Positions 14,936 to 22,013 of a DNA stretch of 24,659 nucleotides are shown here, one piece after another. Below the pieces are notes generated by a model. The model was not told the origin of the DNA, did not search any database, and saw only the letters and a list, made by a program, of their open reading frames with translations. The DNA comes from CAYLOC01 sp964385195 (lineage in GTDB: Bacteria; Actinomycetota; Actinomycetes; Propionibacteriales; Nocardioidaceae): contig CAYLOC010000020.1 of NCBI GenBank assembly GCA_964385195.1, positions 1-24,659 of the forward strand, given 5' to 3'. How positions within the stretch are numbered: position 1 is the stretch's first letter; each line of letters starts with the position of its first letter. Position numbers and translations under genes: made by a program.

Positions 14936-15379
14936 GTGGTTGTCTCCCAGGTGCCCCGGACGAACGTCGGCCTTGCCGGCTCCCTCCGGCTGTCCATCTC
15001 GCGGTTGGCGCGGCGGATGCGGCATGAGCAGGTGGACGGCGACCACCTCACGTTCAACCAGGTCTCCACACTGGGGGCACTGTCGCGACACGGCGCGATG
15101 ACCGTCGGCGACCTCGCCGAGGTCGAGAAGGTACAGCCGCCGTCGATGACGCGGATCGTCAACTGTCTCGCGGACAAGGGCCTCGTCGCACGCCACCAGC
15201 ATCCCTCCGATCGACGCGCTGTCATGGTCGAGCTGACCGACACCGCCGAGGAGGTATTGCGTGCGGCCCGGCACCGCAAGGAAGCGTGGCTGCACCAGCG
15301 CCTGCGTGAGCTCACGCCGGCGGAGCGACAGATACTGCGGGAGGCGGCGCCGATTCTCGAGCGACTGTCGCGCGCATGA
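14936..15379 (+). CDS. MarR-family transcriptional regulator
   Basis: A 147-aa winged-helix regulator. The core runs from FNQVSTLGAL through the recognition helix region PPSMTRIVNCLADKGLV to the wing with HPSDRRAVMVELT, a standard MarR pattern, flanked by dimerisation helices. It most likely represses its own operon, which continues into an MFS exporter, and is released by a small ligand that cannot be predicted. No Shine-Dalgarno precedes the GTG at 14936, and the -10 lies eight bases before it, so the mRNA may be leaderless or nearly so. Confidence 0.93.
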   Translation: MVVSQVPRTNVGLAGSLRLSISRLARRMRHEQVDGDHLTFNQVSTLGALSRHGAMTVGDLAEVEKVQPPSMTRIVNCLADKGLVARHQHPSDRRAVMVELTDTAEEVLRAARHRKEAWLHQRLRELTPAERQILREAAPILERLSRA

Positions 15380-15428
15380 CCGCACCACCAAACGAGTCGA
15401 TGCGCCTACACCCTCGCGGGGGCCTCGC

Positions 15429-16700
15429 ATGAGCCCGACGTTCAAGGCACTCACGGTCCACAACTACCGGCTGTACTTGTCCGGGACCGTGGTCAGCAAC
15501 ATCGGCACCTGGATGCAGCGGGTCGCGCAGGACTGGCTGGTGCTGCAACTGACCGGGTCATCGGCGAAGCTCGGGATCACCACCGGACTGCAGTTCCTCC
15601 CGTTCTTGCTGGTGACCCCGATCGCGGGCCTGATCGCCGACCGGTACTCCAAGCGGCACATGCGGATGATGACCCAGGCGTGGCTCTCGCTCACCGCCGC
15701 CATCCTCGGCGTACTCGCGGTGACCGGATCCGTGCAGGTCTGGCAGGTGTACGCGCTTGCCTTCCTCTTCGGCATCGGCACCGCCGTCGACGGTCCGGCG
15801 CGGCAGGCGTTCGTCGCCGAGATGGTCGGCCCCGAGCTGGTGCCCAACGCGGTGGCCCTGAACTCCGCGACGTTCAACCTGGGCCGCATCGCCGGACCCG
15901 GCGTGGCAGGCGTCCTGATCGCGATGCTCGGCGGCGGTGTGAACGCGACCGGCGGGGTGATCCTGCTGAACGCGTTCAGCTATCTTGCGGTGATCTGGTC
16001 GCTGGCGGCGATGCGCGGGAGCGAGCTGTTCACCGTCCCTCCGGTGGCCCGGGCCAAGCGCGCCGTCCGCGACGGCATCGCCTACGTGCGGCGGACGCCG
16101 GAGATGGTGTTCATCTTCGTGGTGGCGCTCGTCGCCGGCACGTTCGGGCTGAACTTCCAGATGACGACGGCGCTGATGGCCACCAGCGAGTTCCACAAGG
16201 GCGCGGGGGAGTACGGCGCACTGGGCTCGGCGATGGCCGTCGGGTCGCTCGTGGGCGCGTTGTGGGCAGCACGACGGGGCTACCCGCGGCAGTTGCTGCT
16301 GGTGACCTCGGGGCTGAGCTTCGCCCTGGCAGAGATCGCGGCCGGGCTGATGCCCAGCTACCTGACCTTCGCGGTCTTCCTTCCCGTCGTCGGGATCACG
16401 TCGATGACGATGCTGAACGCGTTGATCTCCACGGTGCAGCTCTCGCCGAAACCGGAGATGCGGGGGCGGATCCTGGCGTTGTACATGATGGTGCTGATGG
16501 GCGGCAAGCCGTTCGGGGCGCCGATCCTGGGCTGGATCGGTGAGGTGATGGGCGCCCGCTGGACGTTGCTGGCCGGCGGGCTGCTCACCCTCGCTGCCGT
16601 GGTCGGGGCGACCCTGTGGCTGATCCGTACCCGGCACATCGACGTACGTCAGGTGTCGGTGGGCCCCACCCGGATCGCGGCCTGGATCCCCCACGCGTGA
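15429..16700 (+). CDS. MFS exporter of the EntS-like (MFS_3) group
   Basis: A 423-aa membrane protein with about ten to twelve hydrophobic segments. The beginning, NYRLYLSGTVVSNIGTWMQ, and the motif DRYSKRHMR are characteristic of the MFS_3 drug and siderophore exporters. It follows marR by 49 bp in the same direction, so it is the likely target of that repressor and probably exports the inducing compound. The ATG at 15429 was chosen because the conserved N-terminus begins there; upstream in-frame codons overlap marR. Confidence 0.93.
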   Translation: MSPTFKALTVHNYRLYLSGTVVSNIGTWMQRVAQDWLVLQLTGSSAKLGITTGLQFLPFLLVTPIAGLIADRYSKRHMRMMTQAWLSLTAAILGVLAVTGSVQVWQVYALAFLFGIGTAVDGPARQAFVAEMVGPELVPNAVALNSATFNLGRIAGPGVAGVLIAMLGGGVNATGGVILLNAFSYLAVIWSLAAMRGSELFTVPPVARAKRAVRDGIAYVRRTPEMVFIFVVALVAGTFGLNFQMTTALMATSEFHKGAGEYGALGSAMAVGSLVGALWAARRGYPRQLLLVTSGLSFALAEIAAGLMPSYLTFAVFLPVVGITSMTMLNALISTVQLSPKPEMRGRILALYMMVLMGGKPFGAPILGWIGEVMGARWTLLAGGLLTLAAVVGATLWLIRTRHIDVRQVSVGPTRIAAWIPHA

Positions 16701-16708
16701 CGCGGCGC

Positions 16709-16723
16709 TAGCCTCACTGCATG
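16709..16723 (+). promoter_or_regulatory. leaderless -10 element for the small membrane peptide
   Basis: TAGCCT (16709-16714), six bases, then ATG at 16721, eight bases after the MFS stop codon. It may give the peptide its own transcript. Confidence 0.4.
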
Positions 16724-16810
16724 AACCCGCGTCACCGCCGCCTCGTCATCCCGGCAGCGCTGGCGCTGCTGGTGGTGATCGTCATCGTGGCGTCGATCCT
16801 CGGCTCCTGA
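16721..16810 (+). CDS. 29-aa single-pass membrane peptide
   Basis: The reading frame begins MNPRHRRLVIP, continues as one uninterrupted hydrophobic helix of about 19 residues, and ends SILGS. The basic N-terminus would stay in the cytoplasm. It begins 20 bp after the MFS exporter. Small single-helix proteins encoded directly after MFS genes are known in actinobacteria (the SGM_5486 transporter-associated type), so a role as a transporter subunit is a reasonable guess, but sequence similarity to that family is not evident. The -10-like TAGCCT at a 6-nt spacing supports it as a real start. Confidence 0.6.
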   Translation: MNPRHRRLVIPAALALLVVIVIVASILGS

Positions 16811-16859
16811 CCGCGACGCGAGACCGTCCACGCGACCGCTGCCGCGCTGGTGTGCGCAC

Positions 16860-17981
16860 CTACTGGTGCTCGACCACCCAGTCGATGCAGCGCGTCAGCG
16901 CCTCGACGTCGTCGGCATCGACGGCGGGGAACATCCCGATCCGCAGCTGGTTCCGGCCCAGCTTGCGGTACGGTTCGGTATCCACGATCCCGTTGGCGCG
17001 CAGGGTTGTCGCCACCGCGGCGGCGTCCACGTCCTCGGAGAAGTCGATCGTGCCTACCACCAGCGACCGGTTCGCGGGGTCGGTGACGAACGGCTCGGCG
17101 TACGCCGACTTCTCCGCCCAGGCGTACAACCGTCCCGAGGAGTCGGTGGTGCGCGCGACCGCGCCGTCGAGACCGCCGAGCGTTCCGTTCATCCAGTCGA
17201 GCTGCTCGGCCAGCAGGAACAGCGTGGCCAAAGCGGGAGTGTTGTACGTCTGGTCCTTGGCGGAGTTGTCGATGGCGGTCTGCAGGTCCAAGAACGTCGG
17301 GATCCACCGGTCGCCGGACTGGATCTCGGCGACCCGCTCCACGGCACGAGGGGACAGCAGCGCGACCCATAGCCCGCCGTCGGCGGCGAAGCACTTCTGC
17401 GGCGCGAAGTAGTAGGCATCGGTCTCGGTGACATCCACCGGAAGTCCACCGGCACCCGACGTGGCGTCGACGAGCACCAGCGCGTTGTCGTCGGCGCCGG
17501 AGACACGGGCCACGGGAGCCCGCACCCCGGTCGAGGTCTCGTTGTGCGGCCAGGCGTAGGCGTCAACGCCCTGCTCCGCATGTGGTTCCGCGCGCTGTCC
17601 GGCGTCGGCGGACAGCACCGTCGGCTCGGACAGGAACGGCGCGGCGGCAACGGCGGCGGCGAACTTCGCCGAGAACTCCCCGAACGTCAGGTGCTGGCTC
17701 TTGGCGCGGATCAGGTTGAGCGCGGCGATGTCCCAGAAAGCGGTGGCGCCGCCGTTGCCGAGCACCACCTGGTACTCCTCCGGCAACGAGAACAGCTCGG
17801 TCAGGCCCTCCCTGACCCGTGCCACCACGTGCTTGACCGTGGCTTTGCGGTGTGACGTGCCGAGGTACGTCGTTCCGGTTCCGGCCAGGTCGGCAAGGGC
17901 GGCGGCGGGCACCTTGCTGGGGCCGGAGCCGAACCGGCCGTCCGCGGGGAGCAGGTCTGCGGGGATCGTCAAGTCAGCCAC
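16860..17981 (-). CDS. serC: phosphoserine aminotransferase
   Basis: A 373-aa PLP enzyme that converts 3-phosphohydroxypyruvate and glutamate to phosphoserine in serine biosynthesis. The N-terminus (IPADLLPADGRFGSGPSK) and length match the actinobacterial SerC type. GNGGATAFWD (75-84) and the PLP lysine in APQKCFAADGG (Lys196) are visible, and RIGMFP near the end is conserved. It lies 19 bp after pdxH on the same strand, so the PLP maker and a PLP user are probably one operon. The GTG at 17981 was chosen for the family N-terminus; GAGAAT seven bases before it may also be a weak leaderless promoter. Confidence 0.95.
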   Translation of the reverse strand: MADLTIPADLLPADGRFGSGPSKVPAAALADLAGTGTTYLGTSHRKATVKHVVARVREGLTELFSLPEEYQVVLGNGGATAFWDIAALNLIRAKSQHLTFGEFSAKFAAAVAAAPFLSEPTVLSADAGQRAEPHAEQGVDAYAWPHNETSTGVRAPVARVSGADDNALVLVDATSGAGGLPVDVTETDAYYFAPQKCFAADGGLWVALLSPRAVERVAEIQSGDRWIPTFLDLQTAIDNSAKDQTYNTPALATLFLLAEQLDWMNGTLGGLDGAVARTTDSSGRLYAWAEKSAYAEPFVTDPANRSLVVGTIDFSEDVDAAAVATTLRANGIVDTEPYRKLGRNQLRIGMFPAVDADDVEALTRCIDWVVEHQ

Positions 17982-18000
17982 GCCGCCCATTCTCCCCCAT

Positions 18001-18657
18001 CTACGGCGCGAGGCGCTCAGTGGTCCACGCCTGGCCGTCCAGCCGCTGGAACCGGATGCGGTCATGCATCCGCCCGCTCCGTCCCTGCCAGAACTCGATC
18101 GTGTGCGGCCGTACCAGGATCCCGCCCCAGTACGGCGGGCGTGGGACCGGCCGGTCCGGGGCGTACCGGTCGCTTTGGTACTGGTACCGCTCGTCCAGCT
18201 CCTCGCGCGAGGCGATCACCTCCGACTGCGGTGATGCCCACGCCCCCAGCTGGGCGGCACGGGGGCGGACCGCGAAGTAGGCGTCGGACTCCTCGTCGCT
18301 GACCCGTTCGGCGTCTCCTTCGACGCGGACCTGTCGCTGGAGCGGATGCCAGGGGAACAGCAGCGCACAAGCCGGGTTGGCCGCGATCTCGTGGGCCTTG
18401 CGGGAGCGGTAGTTGGTGTAGAACACGACCCCGCGCTCATCCAGCCCCTTCAACAGCACCATCCTGGAGGAAGGAAGGTCGCCGACGTTGGTGGCCAGCA
18501 CCATGGCGTTCGGCTCGTGCAGACCGGCCGTCTCAGCGTCGCGGAGCCAGCCGCGCAGCGCGTCCAGCGGGTTCGCGGCGAGATCCGCCGCGGTGAGTCC
18601 GCGGTCCTGGTACTCCTGCCGCCAGCGGGCGATCCGGTCTGCGCAGTCGGTCTCCAT
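18001..18657 (-). CDS. pdxH: pyridoxamine 5'-phosphate oxidase
   Basis: A 218-aa FMN enzyme that oxidises pyridoxamine or pyridoxine 5'-phosphate to PLP. Typical blocks are NAMVLATN, SSRMVLLKGLDERGVVFYTNYRSRKA, LLFPWHPLQRQVRVEG and the C-terminal PPYWGGILVRPHTIEFWQG with RLHD-like RMHDRIRF. Length and order are normal. The ATG at 18657 is preceded by TAGATT and six bases, so a leaderless transcript is likely in addition to any read-through from the leader upstream. PLP made here serves SerC next door. Confidence 0.95.
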   Translation of the reverse strand: METDCADRIARWRQEYQDRGLTAADLAANPLDALRGWLRDAETAGLHEPNAMVLATNVGDLPSSRMVLLKGLDERGVVFYTNYRSRKAHEIAANPACALLFPWHPLQRQVRVEGDAERVSDEESDAYFAVRPRAAQLGAWASPQSEVIASREELDERYQYQSDRYAPDRPVPRPPYWGGILVRPHTIEFWQGRSGRMHDRIRFQRLDGQAWTTERLAP

Positions 18658-18669
18658 ACCGGGAATCTA
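18655..18669 (-). promoter_or_regulatory. leaderless -10 element for pdxH
   Basis: TAGATT (18664-18669, minus strand), six bases, then ATG at 18657. It lies downstream of the structured leader, so pdxH can be transcribed without that leader. Confidence 0.55.
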
Positions 18670-18700
18670 TCCCAATGCGGTCAGTGCCGGACACGACGAA

Positions 18701-18759
18701 GCCCGCGGGCTGACGTGGCTGCTGCCACGGCCGGATGGACAACTCCGGCACCCGCGGGC
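18701..18759 (-). ncRNA. candidate structured leader RNA (three-way junction)
   Basis: Read on the minus strand, a 9-bp helix (GCCCGCGGG at 18751-18759 with CCCGCGGGC at 18701-18709) can enclose two adjoining perfect hairpins: 6 bp with an 8-nt loop (18730-18749) and 6 bp with a 4-nt loop (18714-18729). The two CCCGCGGG copies are also self-complementary, so the closing helix could instead form two local hairpins; the downstream one would resemble a terminator. No known RNA family is recognised. Chance pairing in GC-rich DNA is the main alternative. Confidence 0.4.
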
Positions 18760-18812
18760 CCGGGTAGCCAGTGTGGATTCGCTACACCGTCCGTCGTCGT
18801 TGGGGGACAGCC

Positions 18813-18851
18813 CTAGCGGCTGGCCACCTCACATGTCCAATAAGAACTCAT
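18813..18851 (-). CDS. 12-codon leader ORF upstream of pdxH
   Basis: The ORF encodes MSSYWTCEVASR and stops at TAG. AAGGAGG (18863-18869) lies 11 bases before the ATG. The ATG sits at the tip of a hairpin (18835-18860) with arms GTCCAA/TTGGAC and AGAA/TTCT. It lies about 25 nt after a predicted transcription start and about 155 nt before pdxH. A leader peptide or a small regulatory ORF is possible; expression is unproven. Confidence 0.45.
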   Translation of the reverse strand: MSSYWTCEVASR

Positions 18852-18883
18852 TCTTTGGACCACCTCCTTCCCTGTGTGCCCCC

Positions 18884-18912
18884 ACCGTACGCCGGGGCCC
18901 GAATTGCCACAA
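18884..18912 (-). promoter_or_regulatory. promoter of the pdxH leader
   Basis: On the minus strand TTGTGG (18907-18912) and TACGGT (18884-18889) are separated by exactly 17 bp, the best -35/-10 pair seen in the window. Transcription would start near 18877, between the thioesterase stop (18935) and the leader ORF. Confidence 0.5.
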
Positions 18913-18934
18913 CTGCCTTTTCCGGGGTGGTTGG

Positions 18935-19672
18935 TCAGGCCTGGAACGCTGCCGGGTCAACGGCGAACCAGATGTGCTCGGCCCGGCCGAGCACCCGCCC
19001 GTCCTCGTCGTAGAGCGTGGTGGCGGTGAACGTCTTGCGGCCCTCGGTACGGCGATGCTCGCCGACGATCACATGTGGCCGGCCGATCAGTGGTGGCTCC
19101 TCACACAGCGCCGTCATCCGGCCGAGGACGAGCGGGCGCGCTTCGAGGTCGGAGGTCCACCCGCCCGGACAGTCCAGCGCGGCCCAGGCGAACTCGGAGG
19201 CGGCGTACGGGCTGCCCGGCTCCGTGGCCAGCGACCGGTCCGGCGTCCACAGACAGGCGGTGCGCCCCGGAGCGTGCAGGCCGGGAGCGAGTCGCAGACC
19301 GTCGCCGTCGGCGCGGTCGGTGCCGCAGACGAAGCAGGTGGGGAACGGGTGGTTCACCCGACCCCGGTACTGCGGCTCCGCGGCCATCGCCTGTTCAGCG
19401 GAGACCGCCGGTACCGGGTCGTCGGCGAACTCTCCGGGGACGCAGTCGGCGACGACGACGTCGTCCCGCGTCAACCGCACGGTCCCTGCGCTCCCACTGC
19501 TGTCGACGTACAGCGGTGTATCCAGCGGCGGCGGCACCCGCAGGGTCACGGTCAGCGGCCGCGTGCCCCCACCCGCCAGCCGTGCGGTGAGGCCGCAGGT
19601 ATAGCCGCCGTTGCCGGAGCCGGAGGGGCCGTGGAAGCGATGCGTGATCACCACCTCGTTGTGGCTGCTCAT
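18935..19672 (-). CDS. hotdog-fold thioesterase-like protein
   Basis: A 245-aa protein with two hotdog-like halves. GSGNGGYTCG near the N-terminus and HPFPTCFVCGTDR (about 128-140) followed by GDGLRLAPG are the hallmarks of an actinobacterial thioesterase-superfamily group. A CxxC pair lies in the middle. The activity (acyl-CoA or acyl-carrier hydrolysis) is inferred from the fold only. The ATG at 19672 is preceded by TACGCT with eight bases between, so it may be leaderless; an ATG-like start 22 codons upstream would run into the promoter region of ideR. Confidence 0.8.
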   Translation of the reverse strand: MSSHNEVVITHRFHGPSGSGNGGYTCGLTARLAGGGTRPLTVTLRVPPPLDTPLYVDSSGSAGTVRLTRDDVVVADCVPGEFADDPVPAVSAEQAMAAEPQYRGRVNHPFPTCFVCGTDRADGDGLRLAPGLHAPGRTACLWTPDRSLATEPGSPYAASEFAWAALDCPGGWTSDLEARPLVLGRMTALCEEPPLIGRPHVIVGEHRRTEGRKTFTATTLYDEDGRVLGRAEHIWFAVDPAAFQA

Positions 19673-19777
19673 GGACGCCGAGCGTAGCAACGGTTGGAGG
19701 AACACCGCCCATGGGAGAGAATGGCACCAGGCAGGCATGGACCAGACATTCCCGCGACGGCGAACGGTGGACGAGGC

Positions 19778-20476
19778 GTGACCGATCTCATCGACACCAC
19801 GGAGATGTACCTCCGGACGATCTATGAGCTCCAGGAGGAGGGCATCGTCCCGCTACGGGCGCGCATCGCCGAGCGCTTGCAGCAGTCCGGCCCGACCGTG
19901 AGCCAGACCGTCGCGCGGATGGAACGGGACGGGCTGGTGACCGTCCAGGGAGACCGGCACCTCCAGCTGACCGACCAGGGCAGCAAGCTGGCCACCCGCG
20001 TGATGCGCAAGCACCGGCTGGCCGAACGGTTACTGGTCGACGTGATCGGCCTGGAGTGGGACCAGGTGCACGCGGAGGCATGTCGCTGGGAACACGTCAT
20101 GTCCGAGGAAGTGGAGCGACGCCTGCTGAAGCTGCTGCACCACCCCACCACCTCGCCGTACGGCAACCCGATTCCGGGCCTCGACGAGCTCGGCGCGGGT
20201 GAAGTGGTCGAGCAGTTCCTCGATGAGGGCGTCGAGGACCTCAGCAGGGTGGCAACCGAGGAGGAGATGGCGGTCGCCGTCATGCGCATCGCCGAGCCGC
20301 TGCAGACCAACGAGCCGCAGATGGCGGTCCTGCGCCGGGTCGGGGTGCGCCCGGGCAGCGTGATCCGGGTGTCACTGGGTGCCGAGGGGGTGCTGATCGC
20401 CAGCGGCGGCGAGTCGGCCGAACTGGACAACGAGGCTGCCTCCCACCTGTTCGTACGGCGCTCCGACGCGTCCTAG
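19778..20476 (+). CDS. ideR: iron-dependent repressor IdeR (DtxR family)
   Basis: A 232-aa metal-dependent repressor. With the GTG at 19778 as residue 1, the ligands known from M. tuberculosis IdeR fall in place: Met10, His79, Glu83, His98, Cys102, Glu105 and His106, with Glu173 and Gln176 one position later than in Mtb. The winged helix (SGPTVSQTVARMERDGL) is nearly identical to IdeR and the C-terminal SH3-like domain is complete. It would bind DNA when Fe2+ is plentiful and repress iron uptake genes. No 19-bp iron box was spotted in this window. A later start than the longer frame was chosen because DLIDTTEMYLRTIYEL is the family N-terminus. Confidence 0.97.
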   Translation: MTDLIDTTEMYLRTIYELQEEGIVPLRARIAERLQQSGPTVSQTVARMERDGLVTVQGDRHLQLTDQGSKLATRVMRKHRLAERLLVDVIGLEWDQVHAEACRWEHVMSEEVERRLLKLLHHPTTSPYGNPIPGLDELGAGEVVEQFLDEGVEDLSRVATEEEMAVAVMRIAEPLQTNEPQMAVLRRVGVRPGSVIRVSLGAEGVLIASGGESAELDNEAASHLFVRRSDAS

Positions 20477-21522
20477 TGCGCCCGCCGCGGGGAGCCGGCC
20501 GGCGAGGGGTCGGCCGGGTTGCGCTGGTGACCACGGTGCTGCTGGCCGCCACGGCCTGCTCCACGCTGCAGGATCTGGACAGCCCCACGCACACACCGAG
20601 CACGGCGCCGACCACGACATTGCCGGCGCCGCCGAAACCGACAGATGCCCATGCCCGCTGTGGCCGGTTCACGATCGCCTACGCGCCCAGCAACGGCTAC
20701 GAGCTCAGCGCATTCATCGTCGGCCAGCTCGCCAAGCAGGAGCTCGGCTGCCGGGTGACGATGCGGCCGATGACGCCGCGGGATGCCTGGCGAGCCGTTG
20801 CCAAGGGAACCGCCGACGTCTACCTGGACGCCTACGGCACCCCGAAGCTCGTCCACCGCATGGTGGCGGTACGGCGTGATGTCACCGTGGTCGGCCCGAA
20901 CGGGATCCACGGAGCGGTCAGCCTCATGGCGCCGTACTTCCTCAGTAAGGAGCAGATCGAGAGCGCCAGGGACCTCGGCGAGGACCAGCAGTCCGACAGC
21001 GGGGGCGAGGTGCCCACGCCCACTGGTCCGCGGGTGACGGAGCTGACCACGGCGCCCCAGCTGCGCCCGTTGGCGCGCTCCGTCGTCGACAACCTCGGCC
21101 TCCCCCTCACGGTGGCCGTCGACCAGCACGGCATGCGGGCGCTGCTGGGACAGGCAACCAAGGACAACGACGTCCACCATCCCGGCCTGTACCTGGTCGC
21201 CGCCCCGCGTGGTCTCACCGGTGACGGTCCCGGCCGGTACGCGGTGGACCTGCCCGTGAGCGGTGGGCGCGACTGCGTCCCGGGGCCGCAGACCACGTTG
21301 TGCTCCCTTGCGGACTTCGAATACCTCAAGATCGCCAACGCCGCGTTCGCGCGGGCCGGTGGCCCGGCGTACCAGCTGGTGTACCGGTACCGGCTGTCGA
21401 AGACCGACCTGCCCAACGTCATGCAGATCATCGAGCTGAGCGGGTACGACGTCGGGCCGGCCGACGCCGATGCGTGGCTGAACACCCACGAGCAGGTCTG
21501 GTCGCGCTGGCTCCGGCCCTGA
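20476..21522 (+). CDS. OpuAC-like solute-binding lipoprotein
   Basis: A 348-aa exported protein. A basic N-terminus and hydrophobic helix lead to a lipobox-like ATAC with Cys28 as the likely lipidation site, then a Ser/Thr/Pro-rich linker. The mature part (about 62-348) resembles the glycine betaine/proline-betaine binding fold (OpuAC): FTIAYAPSNGYELSAFIVGQLAKQ and AWRAVAKGTADVYLDAYG. No permease or ATPase gene is near, so it is an orphan binding protein whose ligand is uncertain. Its GTG overlaps the ideR stop by one base (TAGTG), which implies translational coupling to ideR. Confidence 0.85.
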   Translation: MRPPRGAGRRGVGRVALVTTVLLAATACSTLQDLDSPTHTPSTAPTTTLPAPPKPTDAHARCGRFTIAYAPSNGYELSAFIVGQLAKQELGCRVTMRPMTPRDAWRAVAKGTADVYLDAYGTPKLVHRMVAVRRDVTVVGPNGIHGAVSLMAPYFLSKEQIESARDLGEDQQSDSGGEVPTPTGPRVTELTTAPQLRPLARSVVDNLGLPLTVAVDQHGMRALLGQATKDNDVHHPGLYLVAAPRGLTGDGPGRYAVDLPVSGGRDCVPGPQTTLCSLADFEYLKIANAAFARAGGPAYQLVYRYRLSKTDLPNVMQIIELSGYDVGPADADAWLNTHEQVWSRWLRP

Positions 21523-21523
21523 G

Positions 21524-21553
21524 CCGCTCGGCCCGGGAGCGGGCCCTGAGCGG
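21524..21553 (+). terminator. stem-loop terminator after the lipoprotein gene
   Basis: CCGCTCGGCCCG (21524-21535) pairs with CGGGCC and GAGCGG (21540-21553) with a 2-nt bulge and a GGAG loop, directly after the stop codon. There is no strong T-run. Confidence 0.6.
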
Positions 21554-21598
21554 TTACTGGCCACTTGCTTGTCCGTCGGCGTACGGCGTGGCTCCCAC

Positions 21599-21625
21599 GT
21601 GACTCCTGTGACAGGTGTGACTGTA
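21599..21625 (+). repeat. three GTGAC iterons and an embedded palindrome
   Basis: GTGAC occurs at 21599, 21608 and 21617, exactly 9 bp apart. The middle copy is inside a perfect 11-bp palindrome CCTGTGACAGG (21605-21615). The cluster lies about 40 bp upstream of the small membrane protein start, so it may be an operator. Confidence 0.5.
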
Positions 21626-21660
21626 GGGGCAACTGACCATGTTGACCCGAGGAGTGGGGT

Positions 21661-21825
21661 ATGGGCACCGGAAGCCTCGGCCAGGACAGCCGACGCCGTC
21701 GACCGGAGCAGCCCTCCGTCGATCCGGACTGGCCGGAGCCGACAACGCTCGTGCTCGGGCTGGCCGGCTTCATCGTCATCGTCTGCGCCGCCCTGGCAAC
21801 GCTGCTGGCCACCGGACTGCCCTGA
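21661..21825 (+). CDS. 54-aa single-pass membrane protein
   Basis: The frame begins MGTGSLGQDSRRRRPEQ, has a charged proline-rich N-terminal part with DPDWPEP (about 27-33), then one hydrophobic helix (about 35-53) and ends TGLP with TGA at 21823-21825. GAGGAG (21650-21655 region) lies about six bases before the ATG, a strong ribosome site, which makes it likely to be real. I do not recognise a family. It ends exactly at the assembly gap, so downstream partners may be hidden. Confidence 0.65.
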   Translation: MGTGSLGQDSRRRRPEQPSVDPDWPEPTTLVLGLAGFIVIVCAALATLLATGLP

Positions 21826-21925
21826 NNNNNNNNNNNNNNNNNNNNNNNNNNNNNNNNNNNNNNNNNNNNNNNNNNNNNNNNNNNNNNNNNNNNNNNNNNN
21901 NNNNNNNNNNNNNNNNNNNNNNNNN
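21826..21925. other. assembly gap (100 N)
   Basis: Exactly 100 undetermined bases, the customary placeholder for a scaffold gap of unknown length. The right edge is a 12-bp perfect palindrome CCGCGGCCGCGG (21929-21940), which may have hindered sequencing. Gene adjacency across this point is not proven. Confidence 0.97.
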
Positions 21926-21944
21926 TCCCCGCGGCCGCGGTGGA

Positions 21945-21960
21945 TAGTCTCCGGTGCATG
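21945..21960 (+). promoter_or_regulatory. leaderless -10 element before the decarboxylase leader ORF
   Basis: TAGTCT (21945-21950), seven bases, then ATG at 21958. The start point would coincide with the leader ORF start and leave 56 nt before the decarboxylase ATG. Confidence 0.5.
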
Positions 21961-21993
21961 AGTGCCGCCTCGTGGATCGCCATCGACACGTGA
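21958..21993 (+). CDS. 11-codon leader ORF before the decarboxylase
   Basis: The ORF encodes MSAASWIAIDT and ends with TGA at 21991-21993. It begins at the predicted transcript 5' end. Its stop overlaps an in-frame GTG (21990) of the decarboxylase frame as GTGA, and the main ATG is at 22014. It may couple or tune translation; chance is possible. Confidence 0.4.
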   Translation: MSAASWIAIDT

Positions 21994-22013
21994 CCACCGG
22001 GGGAGCCGGCCAC

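Noticed and set aside
18488..19687. 399-codon plus-strand frame opposite pdxH upstream region and the thioesterase
   Set aside because: Low-complexity translation with no domain; the minus strand carries the recognisable hotdog protein and pdxH.
19673..19777. Possible IdeR iron box in the ideR upstream region
   Set aside because: No sequence close to the 19-bp TTAGGTTAG-type palindrome is present.
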